Source: Caulobacter sp. (GTDB lineage: Bacteria; Pseudomonadota; Alphaproteobacteria; Caulobacterales; Caulobacteraceae). From it: a stretch of 34,059 nucleotides of DNA. Position 1 is the stretch's first letter; every line of letters begins with the position of its first letter. The stretch covers positions 1 through 34,059 of the forward strand of contig JAUXVF010000008.1 in NCBI GenBank assembly GCA_030680355.1, given 5' to 3'. The position numbers and the translations under genes were made by a program. Positions 24,828 through 33,399 of this stretch are shown here, one piece after another. The notes under the pieces are model-generated. The model was given only the letters and a program-made list of their open reading frames with translations. It made no database searches and had not been told where the DNA came from.

Positions 24828-25715
24828 TTAACGCCCCGTCGTCAGCCGCGGGTTGATGAATTCGAGGAAGGCGCGGGCCTTCCGGGGCAGTTCTCGGGCC
24901 GACCAGACCGCATGCAGATCCAGCGGCGGACCGCTCCAGTCCGGCAGCAGCCGCACCAGTCGACCATCGGCCAGCAGCGGATCGACCAGGAAGGCCGGCA
25001 GCAGGGCGACCCCCAGCCCCTGCAGCGCCAGATCCAGCACCGCCTCCCCCGAACTGGCGCGGGTCTGGCCGCTGATCTCGATCTCGACCGTCCGCCGGCC
25101 GTCCGACAGCGGCCAGCGCCGACCAAAGCCCAGGCTGGTGAAATCGATGGTGGCGCCGTCGGCGAGGGCCTGGGGGGTCTCCGGCGCTCCCGACCGGGCC
25201 AGCCAGTCCGGGGACGCCACCAGCCGGCGTTCGTAGTGTCCGAGCCGCCGCGCCGTCAGTCGCGAGTCCTCCAGCGCCCCGAGCCGAAAGGTCAGATCGA
25301 CGCCCTCGGCGACCGGATCGACGCGGTCGTCGCGCAGCACGAAGTCCAGCCTCATCAACGGGTACGCGGCGAGAAAGGCGCTGGCGCAGGGAATCAGGAC
25401 GGCCCGTCCGAAGGCGACCGAGGCGGACAGCCGCAACAGGCCCGACGGCGAACGATCCAGCCCCCGCACCGCCGCTTCCAGCCCCTCGGACTCGGTCAAC
25501 AGGGCCCGGGCCCTGTCCAGCGCCAGGCTGCCGGCCTCCGTGAGGGTCAGCCGCCGGGTGGAACGGGCGAACAGACGGGCGCCCAGTCCCGCCTCCAGGC
25601 CCGCCAGCAGGCGGCTGGCGGCCGGCTGGCCCAGGCCCATCTCCCGGGCGGCGCGGGAAATGGCCCCGGTCTCGGCGGCGCGGACAAACAGGCGCCAGGC
25701 GTCCAGACGATCCAT
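24828..25715 (-). CDS. LysR-family transcriptional regulator
   Basis: The 295-residue product has an N-terminal winged helix (1-60: MDRLDAWRLFVRAAETGAIS then ASRLLAGLEAGLGARLF, RLTLTEAG) and a C-terminal substrate-binding-like effector domain. It resembles the CrgA/DsdC-like branch that acts as repressor or activator. The ATG at 25715 matches the family start, with no clear ribosome site. It is transcribed away from the CMD-YHS-DoxX operon across a 75-base gap that holds an inverted repeat, so it most likely controls that operon and itself. The effector is unknown. Confidence 0.92.
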   Translation of the reverse strand: MDRLDAWRLFVRAAETGAISRAAREMGLGQPAASRLLAGLEAGLGARLFARSTRRLTLTEAGSLALDRARALLTESEGLEAAVRGLDRSPSGLLRLSASVAFGRAVLIPCASAFLAAYPLMRLDFVLRDDRVDPVAEGVDLTFRLGALEDSRLTARRLGHYERRLVASPDWLARSGAPETPQALADGATIDFTSLGFGRRWPLSDGRRTVEIEISGQTRASSGEAVLDLALQGLGVALLPAFLVDPLLADGRLVRLLPDWSGPPLDLHAVWSARELPRKARAFLEFINPRLTTGR

Positions 25716-25724
25716 TCATGCAGT

Positions 25725-25746
25725 TTTGGCATAACGACGTTCCAAA
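25725..25746. promoter_or_regulatory. LysR-type operator in the divergent region
   Basis: TTTGG, 12 bases, CCAAA forms an inverted repeat in an AT-rich stretch between the LysR gene and the CMD-like gene. Size and spacing fit a LysR recognition site, and its place in a 75-base divergent gap is the usual one for such a site. Confidence 0.5.
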
Positions 25747-25790
25747 TTCACGCGGTTATTGCCGGTCGGAAAGTTCGGCATCATCTTGGC

Positions 25791-26354
25791 ATGGCTGACT
25801 TTCCCCTGCATTCCCGCGCCACCGCTCCGTTCGAGGCCAAACCGATCCTCGAACAGGCCGGTCAGGCGATGGGCTACATTCCCGCGCTCCTGGCGCAGAT
25901 GGCCGAAGCGCCGGCCCTGCTCGAGGGTTACGCCGCCCTGTCGGCGATCTTTCGGAAGACCGGATTCACCGCCCAGGAACAGCAGCTGGTGCTGCTGACG
26001 GTGTCGGTGGAGAATGACAGCCACTACTGCACTCCGGCCCACACCGTTCGCGCCCGGGACGCCGATCTGGACGCCGACGTCATCGCCGCGATCCGTGAGG
26101 GCCGGCCGATCACCGCCCCCCGTTTCGAAGCCCTGCGCCGGTTCACGATCCTGATGATCCGGGACCGCGGCTTTGTCGCCGATGCCGATCTGGACGCCTT
26201 CACCGGCGCCGGCTTCACCCGCGCCAACGCCCTGGAGATCATCCTGGCCGTCGGCCTCAAGACCCTCTCCAACTACGTCAACCACATCGCCGAAACCCCG
26301 CTCGACCCACCGATGATCGCCGACGCCTTCGCGGCGGGGCGGCGCGTCGCCTGA
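25791..26354 (+). CDS. Carboxymuconolactone decarboxylase/AhpD-like protein with one active-site Cys
   Basis: The 187-residue helical product fits the CMD family. The core LVLLTVSVENDSHYCTPAHT contains Cys80 and His84, but the first cysteine of the usual Cys-X-X-Cys is Ser77. Without the disulfide pair, AhpD-type peroxidase activity is unlikely in its normal form. The second half (ALEIILAVGLKTLSNYVNHI) is also family-typical. The ATG at 25791 was chosen over an open upstream frame that runs through the LysR gene. It is first in an operon with YHS and DoxX-like genes, behind the LysR operator. Confidence 0.85.
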   Translation: MADFPLHSRATAPFEAKPILEQAGQAMGYIPALLAQMAEAPALLEGYAALSAIFRKTGFTAQEQQLVLLTVSVENDSHYCTPAHTVRARDADLDADVIAAIREGRPITAPRFEALRRFTILMIRDRGFVADADLDAFTGAGFTRANALEIILAVGLKTLSNYVNHIAETPLDPPMIADAFAAGRRVA

Positions 26355-26365
26355 AGGAGGACACC

Positions 26366-26824
26366 ATGAAACGCCTGTTCCTGAGTCTGGCCCTCGCCCT
26401 GGCGGCGCTGACCGCCCTGCCCGCCCCGGCCCTGGCCGCCAAGGCCCCCATCTACACCGGCGCCTTTTCGCAGGTCGCTGTCGGCGGCTATGACGTGGTC
26501 GCCTATTTCACGGTCGGCCGGCCGGTGAAGGGCGACGCCAAATTCGCCACCGACTGGAAGGGCGCCAGCTGGCAGTTCGCATCGGCGGCCAACCTGGCGA
26601 AATTCAAGGCCAATCCGGCCGCCTACGCCCCGCAATACGGCGGCTACTGCGCCTGGGCCGCGGCGCAGGGCTACACGGCCAAGGGCGACCCGCAGCAATG
26701 GAAGATCGTCGGCGGCAAGCTCTACCTCAACTACAACGCCGACATTCAGTCGAAATGGGTCAAGGACATCCCCGGATTCATCCGCCAGGGCGACGCCAAC
26801 TGGCCCGCGATCCTGAACAGGTGA
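26366..26824 (+). CDS. Exported YHS-domain protein
   Basis: The 152-residue product has a cleavable signal peptide (residues 1-24, ending ALA) and a YHS-like domain: VGGYDVVAYFTVGRPVKGD, then FKANPAAYAPQYGGYCAWA and a C-terminal WPAIL. The conserved Cys95 in GGYC is encoded by TGC; some relatives carry selenocysteine at this place. The role of the family is unclear, with metal or heme-related redox chemistry suggested. AGGAGG lies before the ATG at 26366, the best ribosome site in the window. It sits 11 bases after the CMD-like gene. Confidence 0.85.
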   Translation: MKRLFLSLALALAALTALPAPALAAKAPIYTGAFSQVAVGGYDVVAYFTVGRPVKGDAKFATDWKGASWQFASAANLAKFKANPAAYAPQYGGYCAWAAAQGYTAKGDPQQWKIVGGKLYLNYNADIQSKWVKDIPGFIRQGDANWPAILNR

Positions 26825-26832
26825 GCCCGGCC

Positions 26833-27312
26833 ATGAAACGCATCGTCCGATTCATCCCCGACCTGATGGCCCTGTTCATGGCCGCCATCTTCCTCGACAG
26901 CCTGCGCTACAAGTTCACCGATCATCCCAAGACCCGGGAGATCTTCGGCCGGCTCGACGGCTGGGCCGCAACCCTGGGCGCGCCGGGGCTGTTTTCCCAC
27001 ACCGGCCTGTTCTCGCAGTATGTGATCGGGTCGATCGAGCTGCTGGCGGCGAGCCTGCTGATCATAGGCCTGCATCCCCGCTTCCAGCCTCTGCAGGCGG
27101 GCGGCGCCCTGGCCGGCCTGCTGGTCATGATCGGGGCGGTCAGCTTCCACCTGTTCACGCCGCTGGGCATCGACCCCAACAACGACGGCGCGGGCCTGTT
27201 CATCGCCGCCTGCACCAACCTGGCTTTCGCCGCGCTGCTGCTGGGTCTGTTCCGCCGCGACGCCCTGATGGTGTTGATCGGACGGGTAGCGGCGGTGCTG
27301 CGCCCTTCCTGA
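26833..27312 (+). CDS. DoxX-like inner-membrane protein
   Basis: The 159-residue product has four hydrophobic helices in a DoxX-like arrangement. The loop after helix 1 contains LRYKFTDHPKTREIF, helix 2 starts at a conserved Ser-Ile-Glu (GSIELLAA), and helix 3 contains a conserved His (GAVSFHLFTPLGI). DoxX-like proteins act in membrane redox processes, often beside periplasmic oxidoreductases. The ATG at 26833 lies 8 bases after the YHS stop; a GTG at 26821 is an alternative. It closes the LysR-linked operon, and a stem with a GCAA loop ends transcription. Confidence 0.75.
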   Translation: MKRIVRFIPDLMALFMAAIFLDSLRYKFTDHPKTREIFGRLDGWAATLGAPGLFSHTGLFSQYVIGSIELLAASLLIIGLHPRFQPLQAGGALAGLLVMIGAVSFHLFTPLGIDPNNDGAGLFIAACTNLAFAALLLGLFRRDALMVLIGRVAAVLRPS

Positions 27313-27335
27313 TCCTCTCCCGCAAGGGAGAGGAT
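27312..27335. terminator. Bidirectional terminator between the DoxX-like gene and valS
   Basis: A perfect 10-bp stem (27312-27321 with 27326-27335) encloses a GCAA tetraloop, a very stable GNRA hairpin. It lies between two convergent genes, so it can stop transcription from both sides. Confidence 0.7.
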
Positions 27336-27345
27336 TGAGGCCTGC

Positions 27346-30171
27346 CTAGCCCACCGCCGCCAGCCGCTGCAGCGCCGCTTCCAGCCGGGCCTTGCCGGCC
27401 TCGGCGTCGGCCAGCTTCTCGCGGTTCTCCTCGATCACCTCTTCCTTGGCCTTGGCCAGGAAGTCGGGATTGCCGAGTTTGCGGTTGGTCCGTTCGATAT
27501 CGCCGACATAGCCGGCGATTTCCTTGGCCAGACGGGCCCGTTCGGCCGCCAGATCGATGAAGTCGGCGATGGCGATCGAGGCCGTGGCCTCGCCGATGGT
27601 GAACGGCGCCGAACCGGCCGGGGCCTCGCCCTCGCCGGCGCTGTCCAGCCGGGCCAGGGTCAGCAGCAGGTCGTTGTGACGGCTCAGCCGTTCGCGGGTC
27701 TCGGCGCCGGCCCCGGTCAGGGTCAGGGGGATGCGGGCGCCGGGCGGCACGTTCATTTCGGCCCGGATCGAGCGGATCTCGGTGACCAGATCGACCAGCC
27801 AGCCGATCTCTGCCTCAGCGCCGGCGTCGATCCAGGCAGCGGGCAGGTCAGGCCAGGCCGCCGTGATCAGGGCGCCGTCACGGGCGGGGCCTTCCTCGGC
27901 CAGCTTGTCCCACAGCTCCTCGGTGATGAACGGCATCACCGGATGCAGCAGCAGCAGGCACTGGTCGAGGACCCAGGCGGCCATGGCCTGGGTCTCGGCC
28001 TTCGCCGCCGCGTCCGAGCCGTTGAGGATCGGTTTGGCCAGTTCCAGATACCAGTCGCAGTAGACGTTCCAGATGAAGCGGTAGAGCACGCCCGCCGCAT
28101 CGGCGAAGGCGCAGGCTTCCAGCGCTTCGGTGACCTGGGCGGCGGTCTTGACCACCTCCCCGCGGATCCATTTGTTGATCGTCTGGTCAACGCCGGCCGG
28201 ATCGAACCCGGCCACACGGACACAGCCGTTCATCTGGGCGAAGCGCGAGGCGTTCCACAGCTTGGTGCCGAAATTGCGATATCCTTCAATACGCTGGGTC
28301 GACAGCTTGATGTCGCGCGCCTGGCCCGACATGGCGGTCAGGGTGAAGCGGACCGCGTCGCAGCCGTACTGGTCGATGAGCTCGAGCGGGTCCATGACAT
28401 TGCCCTTGGACTTGCTCATCTTGGCCCCGGAGGCGTCGCGGACCAGGGCGTTGATGACCACCCGCTGGAACGGGACCTGGCCGGTGAAATGCAGGCCCAT
28501 CATCATCATCCGGGCGACCCAGAAGAAGATGATGTCGAAGCCGGTGACCAGGGTGTGAGTCGGGTAGAACCGCTCGAGATCAGCGGTCTTCTCCGGCCAG
28601 CCCAGGGTCGAGAACGGCCACAGGCCGGACGAGAACCAGGTGTCGAGGACGTCTTCGTCCTGACCAATGAGAATTTCCTGGTCCGACCCATAGACGTAGC
28701 TGGCACGCCAGGCCGCCAATTCGGCGGCGTCTGCCGCCACTCGTACGGCGATACCGGGATAGTATTCCTGAGCCTGCGCGAGCGCTTCGACAGCCGTCTC
28801 GGCGACAAATATCTTTTGGGTGAACGGATTGTCTTCGCTGCCGTACGGATGATGCGGGCCATACCAGGCCGGAATCCGGTGGCCCCACCAGAGCTGGCGA
28901 CTGATGCACCAGGGCTGGATGTTCCGCATCCATTCGAAATAGGTCTTGTCCCAGTTCTTCGGCTCGAAGACCGTGGCCCCCTCCTCCACCGCCTTGATGG
29001 CGGGCTTGGCCAGGGTTTCGGCGTCAACGTACCACTGGTCGGTCAGCCAAGGCTCGACCACCACGCCCGACCGGTCACCGTGCGGGACCATGTGGCGAGT
29101 CTTTTCGATCCCCTTGAGAAGTTCAAGCGATTCAAAGGCCTCGACGATCATCTTGCGGGCGGCGAAGCGGTCGAACCCGACGTACCCGGCCGGGGCGTTG
29201 TCATTGATCTTGCCGTAGGCGTCGAGGATGTTGATCGCCTCAAGCCCATGCCGCTTGCCGACCATGAAGTCGTTGAAGTCATGCGCCGGGGTGATCTTGA
29301 CCGCGCCCGAGCCCTTGGTCGGGTCGGCGTAGTCGTCGGCGACGATCGGGATCGAGCGGCCGACGATGGGCAGTTTCACGGTCTTGCCGATCAGGCCCTG
29401 GTAGCGCTCGTCATCGGGATGCACGGCCACGGCGGTGTCGCCCAGCATGGTCTCGGGCCGGGTTGTGGCGACGACGATATAGTCGCGCGTCTCCCATTCC
29501 GTGGCCTGGCCCTCGTCATCGAAGGCGACCGGGTATTGGTAGGTGACGCCGTTCTCGAGCGGATAGGCGAAGTGCCAGTAAGCTCCATCAACCTCTCTCT
29601 GCTCGACCTCGAGGTCGGAGATGGCGGTCTGGAAATGCGGGTCCCAGTTGACCAGTCGCTTGTCGCGATAGATCAGCCCCTCTTTATGCAGCTGCACGAA
29701 CACCTTGCGGACGGCGGCCGACAGCCCCTCGTCGAGGGTGAACCGCTCACGCGACCAGTCGCAACTGGCGCCGAGCCGGCGCAGCTGGTTGACGATGGTC
29801 CCGCCGCTCTCGGCCTTCCATTCCCAGATCTTCTCGACGAAGGCCTCGCGGCCCATGTCGCGGCGACCGAGATTGCCGGCGGCGGCCAGCTGACGCTCGA
29901 CCACCATCTGGGTGGCGATGCCGGCGTGGTCGGTGCCGGGCAGCCACAGGGCCGCCTTGCCGCGCATGCGCTGGAATCGGATCAGCACGTCCTGCAGCGT
30001 GTTGTTCAGGGCATGGCCGATATGCAGGCTGCCGGTGACGTTGGGCGGCGGAATGACAATGCTGAACGGCTCGGCGTTCGGATCGTCGGTCGGGGCGAAG
30101 GCGCCCGACTCTTCCCAGGCCGCATAGAGGCGCGGCTCGACGGTTTTGGGATCGAAGGTCTTTTCAAGCAT
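27346..30171 (-). CDS. valS: Valyl-tRNA synthetase
   Basis: The 941-residue class I synthetase charges tRNA-Val and edits misacylated threonine. HIGH lies at 50-53 in [11 protein letters not shown], and KMSKS at 584-588 in [10 protein letters not shown]. The editing domain ([19 protein letters not shown]) and the C-terminal coiled coil ([20 protein letters not shown]) are present. The start [20 protein letters not shown] is family-typical. A segment at about 28660-28860, between the editing domain and the VLDTWFSS motif, is lower in GC and lacks the zinc-like cysteines of some ValRS proteins. It follows popZ with a 190-base gap. Confidence 0.97.
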   Translation of the reverse strand: MLEKTFDPKTVEPRLYAAWEESGAFAPTDDPNAEPFSIVIPPPNVTGSLHIGHALNNTLQDVLIRFQRMRGKAALWLPGTDHAGIATQMVVERQLAAAGNLGRRDMGREAFVEKIWEWKAESGGTIVNQLRRLGASCDWSRERFTLDEGLSAAVRKVFVQLHKEGLIYRDKRLVNWDPHFQTAISDLEVEQREVDGAYWHFAYPLENGVTYQYPVAFDDEGQATEWETRDYIVVATTRPETMLGDTAVAVHPDDERYQGLIGKTVKLPIVGRSIPIVADDYADPTKGSGAVKITPAHDFNDFMVGKRHGLEAINILDAYGKINDNAPAGYVGFDRFAARKMIVEAFESLELLKGIEKTRHMVPHGDRSGVVVEPWLTDQWYVDAETLAKPAIKAVEEGATVFEPKNWDKTYFEWMRNIQPWCISRQLWWGHRIPAWYGPHHPYGSEDNPFTQKIFVAETAVEALAQAQEYYPGIAVRVAADAAELAAWRASYVYGSDQEILIGQDEDVLDTWFSSGLWPFSTLGWPEKTADLERFYPTHTLVTGFDIIFFWVARMMMMGLHFTGQVPFQRVVINALVRDASGAKMSKSKGNVMDPLELIDQYGCDAVRFTLTAMSGQARDIKLSTQRIEGYRNFGTKLWNASRFAQMNGCVRVAGFDPAGVDQTINKWIRGEVVKTAAQVTEALEACAFADAAGVLYRFIWNVYCDWYLELAKPILNGSDAAAKAETQAMAAWVLDQCLLLLHPVMPFITEELWDKLAEEGPARDGALITAAWPDLPAAWIDAGAEAEIGWLVDLVTEIRSIRAEMNVPPGARIPLTLTGAGAETRERLSRHNDLLLTLARLDSAGEGEAPAGSAPFTIGEATASIAIADFIDLAAERARLAKEIAGYVGDIERTNRKLGNPDFLAKAKEEVIEENREKLADAEAGKARLEAALQRLAAVG

Positions 30172-30325
30172 GGCGATTCAGCAGGGCAAAACGGGCGGCG
30201 CGCAGGGTGCGGGCCGCCGGTCTCTATCAGGGGTGGCGGGGAACGCGAAACGGCCATGGCGCTTCAGGATCAAGACGCGCGGCATGGCCCGAAGCGGAAC
30301 GCGGCGGGCGCCGCGCTCCAGGCCG

Positions 30326-30346
30326 CCCCTCCCTGGCCGGGAAGGG
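30326..30346 (-). terminator. Possible hairpin after popZ
   Basis: CCCTCCC and GGGAAGGG pair around a 5-base loop with one bulged base, about 15 bases after the popZ stop. There is no U-tract. Weak support. The rest of the 190-base gap before valS shows no other feature. Confidence 0.3.
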
Positions 30347-30361
30347 TTGGGCCCCGAGGGT

Positions 30362-30889
30362 CTAGCGGAAGACCCGGTCGAGCTTTTCACGCAGGATCGA
30401 GCGGACGATGCTGTCCAGATTCTGGTCGGCCCATTCGTGAAGCTTGGGTTCGAGAATGCTGCGTACGAGCTCCTCGATGGTCATGCCGCCCGTCAGGGCG
30501 GTGCTGACCGCCGCATAGCTGGGCGCGGGGGCCGGCTCGGGGGCCGCCGCCACGGGTTCAGGCTCCGGCTCCCAGGCCGGTTCGGGTTCGGCCGCGGCCT
30601 TGGGCGGGGTGTAGACATCCAGATCGCCGACGGTGCTGATCTCGTCGTCAGCCGCCACGGTCTCGGTCAGTTCGAGGACATCGTCATCGTCCTCGGGCTC
30701 GACCGGGGCCGGGATCGGCGCCGGCTCAGGCTCAGGCTCCGCAGCGACCACCTCGTCGACCGGCGCGGGCGCGGGCGCCGCCTCGGCGGCGTCCCCGTCA
30801 GCCGGCGGCGCATCATCCTCGGAGATGATTCGGCGGATGGAGGCGAGAATTTCCTCCATTGTCGGTTCCTGAGCGGTCTGTTCGGACAT
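30362..30889 (-). CDS. popZ: Polar organizing protein PopZ
   Basis: The 175-residue protein forms a condensate at the cell pole that anchors ParB/centromere and recruits cell-cycle signalling proteins. The N-terminus MSEQTAQEPTMEEILASIRR with IISEDD is the conserved client-binding helix. The middle (about 27-130) is a disordered Pro/Glu/Asp/Ala-rich linker with an acidic DDDD patch. The C-terminus has the helices needed for oligomerisation (MTIEELVRSILEPKLHEW, then DQNLDSIVRSILREKLDRVF). Length matches Caulobacter PopZ (177). I chose the ATG at 30889, where the family begins. The popZ, tolC-like and PIMT-like genes share strand and order with the C. crescentus region as I recall it. Confidence 0.92.
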   Translation of the reverse strand: MSEQTAQEPTMEEILASIRRIISEDDAPPADGDAAEAAPAPAPVDEVVAAEPEPEPAPIPAPVEPEDDDDVLELTETVAADDEISTVGDLDVYTPPKAAAEPEPAWEPEPEPVAAAPEPAPAPSYAAVSTALTGGMTIEELVRSILEPKLHEWADQNLDSIVRSILREKLDRVFR

Positions 30890-30920
30890 GATCGAGCCGT
30901 ACCTGGAGAGGGCGATTCCA

Positions 30921-30937
30921 GCGCTTAGGGTAAGCGC
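30921..30937. promoter_or_regulatory. Palindrome in the popZ upstream region
   Basis: GCGCTTA, GGG, TAAGCGC is a perfect 7-bp inverted repeat 32 bases before the popZ start. A GANTC methylation site lies at 30914-30918, between it and the gene. Either a regulator site or a 5' leader hairpin would fit. Confidence 0.4.
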
Positions 30938-30973
30938 CCCTTGGCCATCCTGCAAACAGCGAACAGGCCAATT

Positions 30974-30994
30974 CCGGCGGACCAGGCCCGCCGG
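30974..30994 (-). terminator. Hairpin after the tolC-like gene
   Basis: CCGGCGG and CCGCCGG form a perfect 7-bp stem with a 7-base loop, 5 bases after the stop of the tolC-like gene. Only AATT follows in place of a U-tract. It separates the tolC-like gene from popZ. Confidence 0.5.
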
Positions 30995-30999
30995 GCCGA

Positions 31000-32463
31000 T
31001 TATTTCGCTGTTCTGACCGGTGCATCGGCGGGCGGAGCGCCTTTCGGCGGCGCGCCGACCCGATCGACCAACGCCACGCCAGGCTCCCAGGGCACCCAGC
31101 CGAGGCTGCGCGAAAGACCTTTGCCCGCCGTCGTCGGGTCATAGGGGGTGACCGCCGGCGTCAGATAGCGCGCCTCAAGCTTGCCCATCGCCGACAGCAA
31201 CACGGCGGCGGCGACGTATTCGTCGCGCCGCGCGTTGACCAGGGAGAGCTCGGCCCCGCGCAGTTCCTGCTCGGCGTTGAGCACATCAAGGGTCGTGCGC
31301 AGGCCGACCTGGGCCTCCTGGCGAACGCCTTCAAAGGCGATTCGGGCCGCCCGGACCTGTTCTTCGTTGGCGACGAGGTTGGCGCGGGCGCCGACCAGAC
31401 TGTTCCAGGCCTGGGAGACGGTGCGCAGAACGGTGCGACGCGCCTCCTCGATGGCCTGGCGATCGGCGTTGTTGCGCTCCTGGGCGGCGCGAATCTGTGA
31501 GTTGATCAGTCCGCCGGTGAAGAGGGGCACGCTGACCGAGACACCGCCGCGAACGCCACGCTCATAATCATTGAAGGCGCCGCCGGCGGCGGACGACGTC
31601 CCCGGCGCCGTGGAAGCGTCCCAACCGACGCTGCCCGAGGCGGTGACTGTCGGGCGGCGGGCGGAACGGGCGACAGCCACCTGCGCCCGGCTGGCGCGCT
31701 CGGCGTATTCCGCGGCGAGAATCTGCGCGTTGTTGTCCTCGGCGGCGAAGAAGGCCTCGTCGACGACCGGCGGCAGCAGACCCTCCAGCGACGGCTCGGG
31801 CTCGAGATCGCCGGGATTCTGGCCCACCACGGCGGCGTAGCCGGCGCGGCTGATGGCCAGCTGGGCCTGGGCCGAGGCCAGGCTCGCCCGGGAGGCGGCC
31901 AGACGGGCTTCGGACTGGGCGACGTCGGTGCGGGTGATCTCGCCGACCTCGAACCGGGCCTTCGATTCATCGAGCTGACGTTGCAGCACCGCGACGTTTT
32001 CCTGGGAGATGCGCAGACGCTCCTGGTCACGGCGCACGTCGACATAGGCGGTGATCACCGCCTGGATGACGCTGGCCTCGACGCCGCGGAGACCTTCGCG
32101 TCCGGCGAGGACGTTGGCCTCGGCGGCGCTGATCTGGGACGACACCCGTCCGCCCGTATAGAGCGGCTGGCTGACGCTGACGCCGGCCCCACTGGACCGG
32201 TAGGCGTCGCCCGCACCGTCACCGTCGATGGCGGAGACGTCGGCCGAAAGGCTGACGGAGGGCCGAAAGCCGGTGCGGGCCTGGACAATGCTCTCATCGA
32301 GCGCCCGCTGGCTGGCCCGTTGGCCCTGCAACGTAGGATTGGTTTCGTAAGCCAGCGCGATGGCGTCGTTAAGGCTCTCGGCCGAAGCCGGCGCGGCCAG
32401 ACCGGCCAGGAGCCCGAAACTGCAAACGGCGGCAAACAGGCCCGCCCGACGAGTCTTCAACAT
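31000..32463 (-). CDS. TolC-family outer-membrane channel (RsaF-like)
   Basis: The 487-residue product has a signal peptide (cleavage near 28, PASA-ES) and two repeats of the TolC fold: LNDAIALAYETNPTLQGQRA at the start and AGKGLS-terminated helices later. SQPLYTGGRV and SVPLFTGGLINSQI mark the two half-repeats. It forms a trimeric outer-membrane duct for type I secretion or RND efflux. After the last helix comes a tail of about 60 residues rich in Pro, Gly and Ala (residues 430-487), longer than in E. coli TolC. The popZ neighbour suggests it corresponds to RsaFa, the S-layer exporter of C. crescentus, but it could also serve the RND pump at 15-19 kb. Confidence 0.88.
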   Translation of the reverse strand: MLKTRRAGLFAAVCSFGLLAGLAAPASAESLNDAIALAYETNPTLQGQRASQRALDESIVQARTGFRPSVSLSADVSAIDGDGAGDAYRSSGAGVSVSQPLYTGGRVSSQISAAEANVLAGREGLRGVEASVIQAVITAYVDVRRDQERLRISQENVAVLQRQLDESKARFEVGEITRTDVAQSEARLAASRASLASAQAQLAISRAGYAAVVGQNPGDLEPEPSLEGLLPPVVDEAFFAAEDNNAQILAAEYAERASRAQVAVARSARRPTVTASGSVGWDASTAPGTSSAAGGAFNDYERGVRGGVSVSVPLFTGGLINSQIRAAQERNNADRQAIEEARRTVLRTVSQAWNSLVGARANLVANEEQVRAARIAFEGVRQEAQVGLRTTLDVLNAEQELRGAELSLVNARRDEYVAAAVLLSAMGKLEARYLTPAVTPYDPTTAGKGLSRSLGWVPWEPGVALVDRVGAPPKGAPPADAPVRTAK

Positions 32464-32523
32464 GAAATATCCCCAAGACGCCGCAAGCCATGCGGGCCTC
32501 TCATATGATCGCCTGTAGGCTCT

Positions 32524-32538
32524 GTCGCCAGTGGCGAC
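32524..32538. promoter_or_regulatory. Perfect 15-base palindrome upstream of the tolC-like gene
   Basis: GTCGCCA, G, TGGCGAC is a perfect palindrome about 61 bases before the tolC-like start and about 50 bases after the PIMT-like stop. An AT-rich run follows (TTAAGCTTTTTT on the plus strand). It may be an operator for the tolC-like gene; as an RNA hairpin its loop would be very short. Confidence 0.4.
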
Positions 32539-32590
32539 GAGTTAAGCTTTTTTCACGCGCCCATTGCCGCAGTGTTTCACAGGGCGACAA

Positions 32591-33163
32591 TTAAAAGGCG
32601 AAACCGTGCGCCGGTTCGAAACCCGCGAGATAGGGCGGGGCTGCATCGAACTCGGGCCGCGCGCCCGCGCCGTCAGCAGCCTGGACATAAACCACGGCCT
32701 TGCCGGTCGGGCCATTGCGCTCGATCAAACCGAGGCGACCGCCGATAGCGAGGGCCGCCGTCCAGGCGTCCGGCGCCCGGGTCACGGCGCCTTCACAGAT
32801 GATCAGGTCGTAATTTCCACCGGGAACCGCCGTCAGGTCCTCGCCATCCAGGCGCGTCACGGTCAGGCCCATGGCTTCCAGCACCGCCGCCGCATAGGGC
32901 GCGGCGATGGCCAGGGCCGATTCGCCGGGCTTCGGCGTCAGCGCCTGCAGCAGTTTGGCGACATAGCGGGGCCGCAGCAGCCAGCGGCCCGGGGCGTATT
33001 CGAGCTCGGCGTCGGCATAGGCCGCGTAGGCCTTGGCCGGCGGCGCCAGCGTGTGACGCGGCACGATCCGTATGGCGTCCTGAATGGCCAGATCGGTGAC
33101 GTCCGAAGGCCGCACCTGACTTTCGACCATATTGAGCCGGGCGGCGGCGAAGTCGTCGCTCAT
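32591..33163 (-). CDS. Protein-L-isoaspartate O-methyltransferase-like protein with degenerate SAM motif
   Basis: The 190-residue product resembles the alphaproteobacterial PIMT-like group: MVESQVRPSDVTD at 12-24 and a later GRLGLIERNG. In true PIMT the SAM-binding motif I reads like LEIGTGSGYQ; here it is ALAIAAPYAAAVLEA (83-97) with no glycines. Methyltransferase activity is therefore doubtful, and the protein may have another role. I chose the ATG at 33163, where the family starts; an ATG at 33295 would add a non-family extension that covers the promoter. It lies upstream of the tolC-like gene on the same strand. Confidence 0.8.
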   Translation of the reverse strand: MSDDFAAARLNMVESQVRPSDVTDLAIQDAIRIVPRHTLAPPAKAYAAYADAELEYAPGRWLLRPRYVAKLLQALTPKPGESALAIAAPYAAAVLEAMGLTVTRLDGEDLTAVPGGNYDLIICEGAVTRAPDAWTAALAIGGRLGLIERNGPTGKAVVYVQAADGAGARPEFDAAPPYLAGFEPAHGFAF

Positions 33164-33205
33164 GCGATCCTCATGGCGGTCTCGTGGATGAACTCTCTCG
33201 CGCGG

Positions 33206-33235
33206 CTTATAGGTCCGGCCGTCCCGAGAAGGCAA
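33206..33235 (-). promoter_or_regulatory. Promoter of the PIMT-like gene
   Basis: TTGCCT (33230-33235) and TATAAG (33206-33211) lie 18 bases apart on the minus strand and match sigma-70 boxes at four and five of six positions. They sit about 43 bases before the PIMT-like start. Confidence 0.4.
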
Positions 33236-33325
33236 TGCGACCGTGACTACCCATTGTAAGGCGCCGGCGGCTCTGGTAGCGATCCGGCCCTTCACGGCGC
33301 GTCCGCCCGCGCCGGTGAATCGTGA

Positions 33326-33399
33326 GGCCTGGTGGCGGAGTGGTTACGCAGCGGATTGCAAATCCGTGCACCCCGGTTCGATTCCGGGCCAGGCCTCCA
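33326..33399 (+). tRNA. tRNA-Cys (anticodon GCA)
   Basis: The acceptor stem GGCCTGG/CCAGGCC, discriminator T, an encoded CCA, T-arm GGTTCGATTCC and the anticodon loop TTGCAAA give a complete cloverleaf of 74 bases. GCA at the anticodon reads cysteine TGC/TGT. No att-like repeat or integrase is nearby. Confidence 0.95.

Noticed and set aside
26648..26655. Selenocysteine in the YHS protein
   Set aside because: The conserved position is encoded by TGC (Cys), not TGA.
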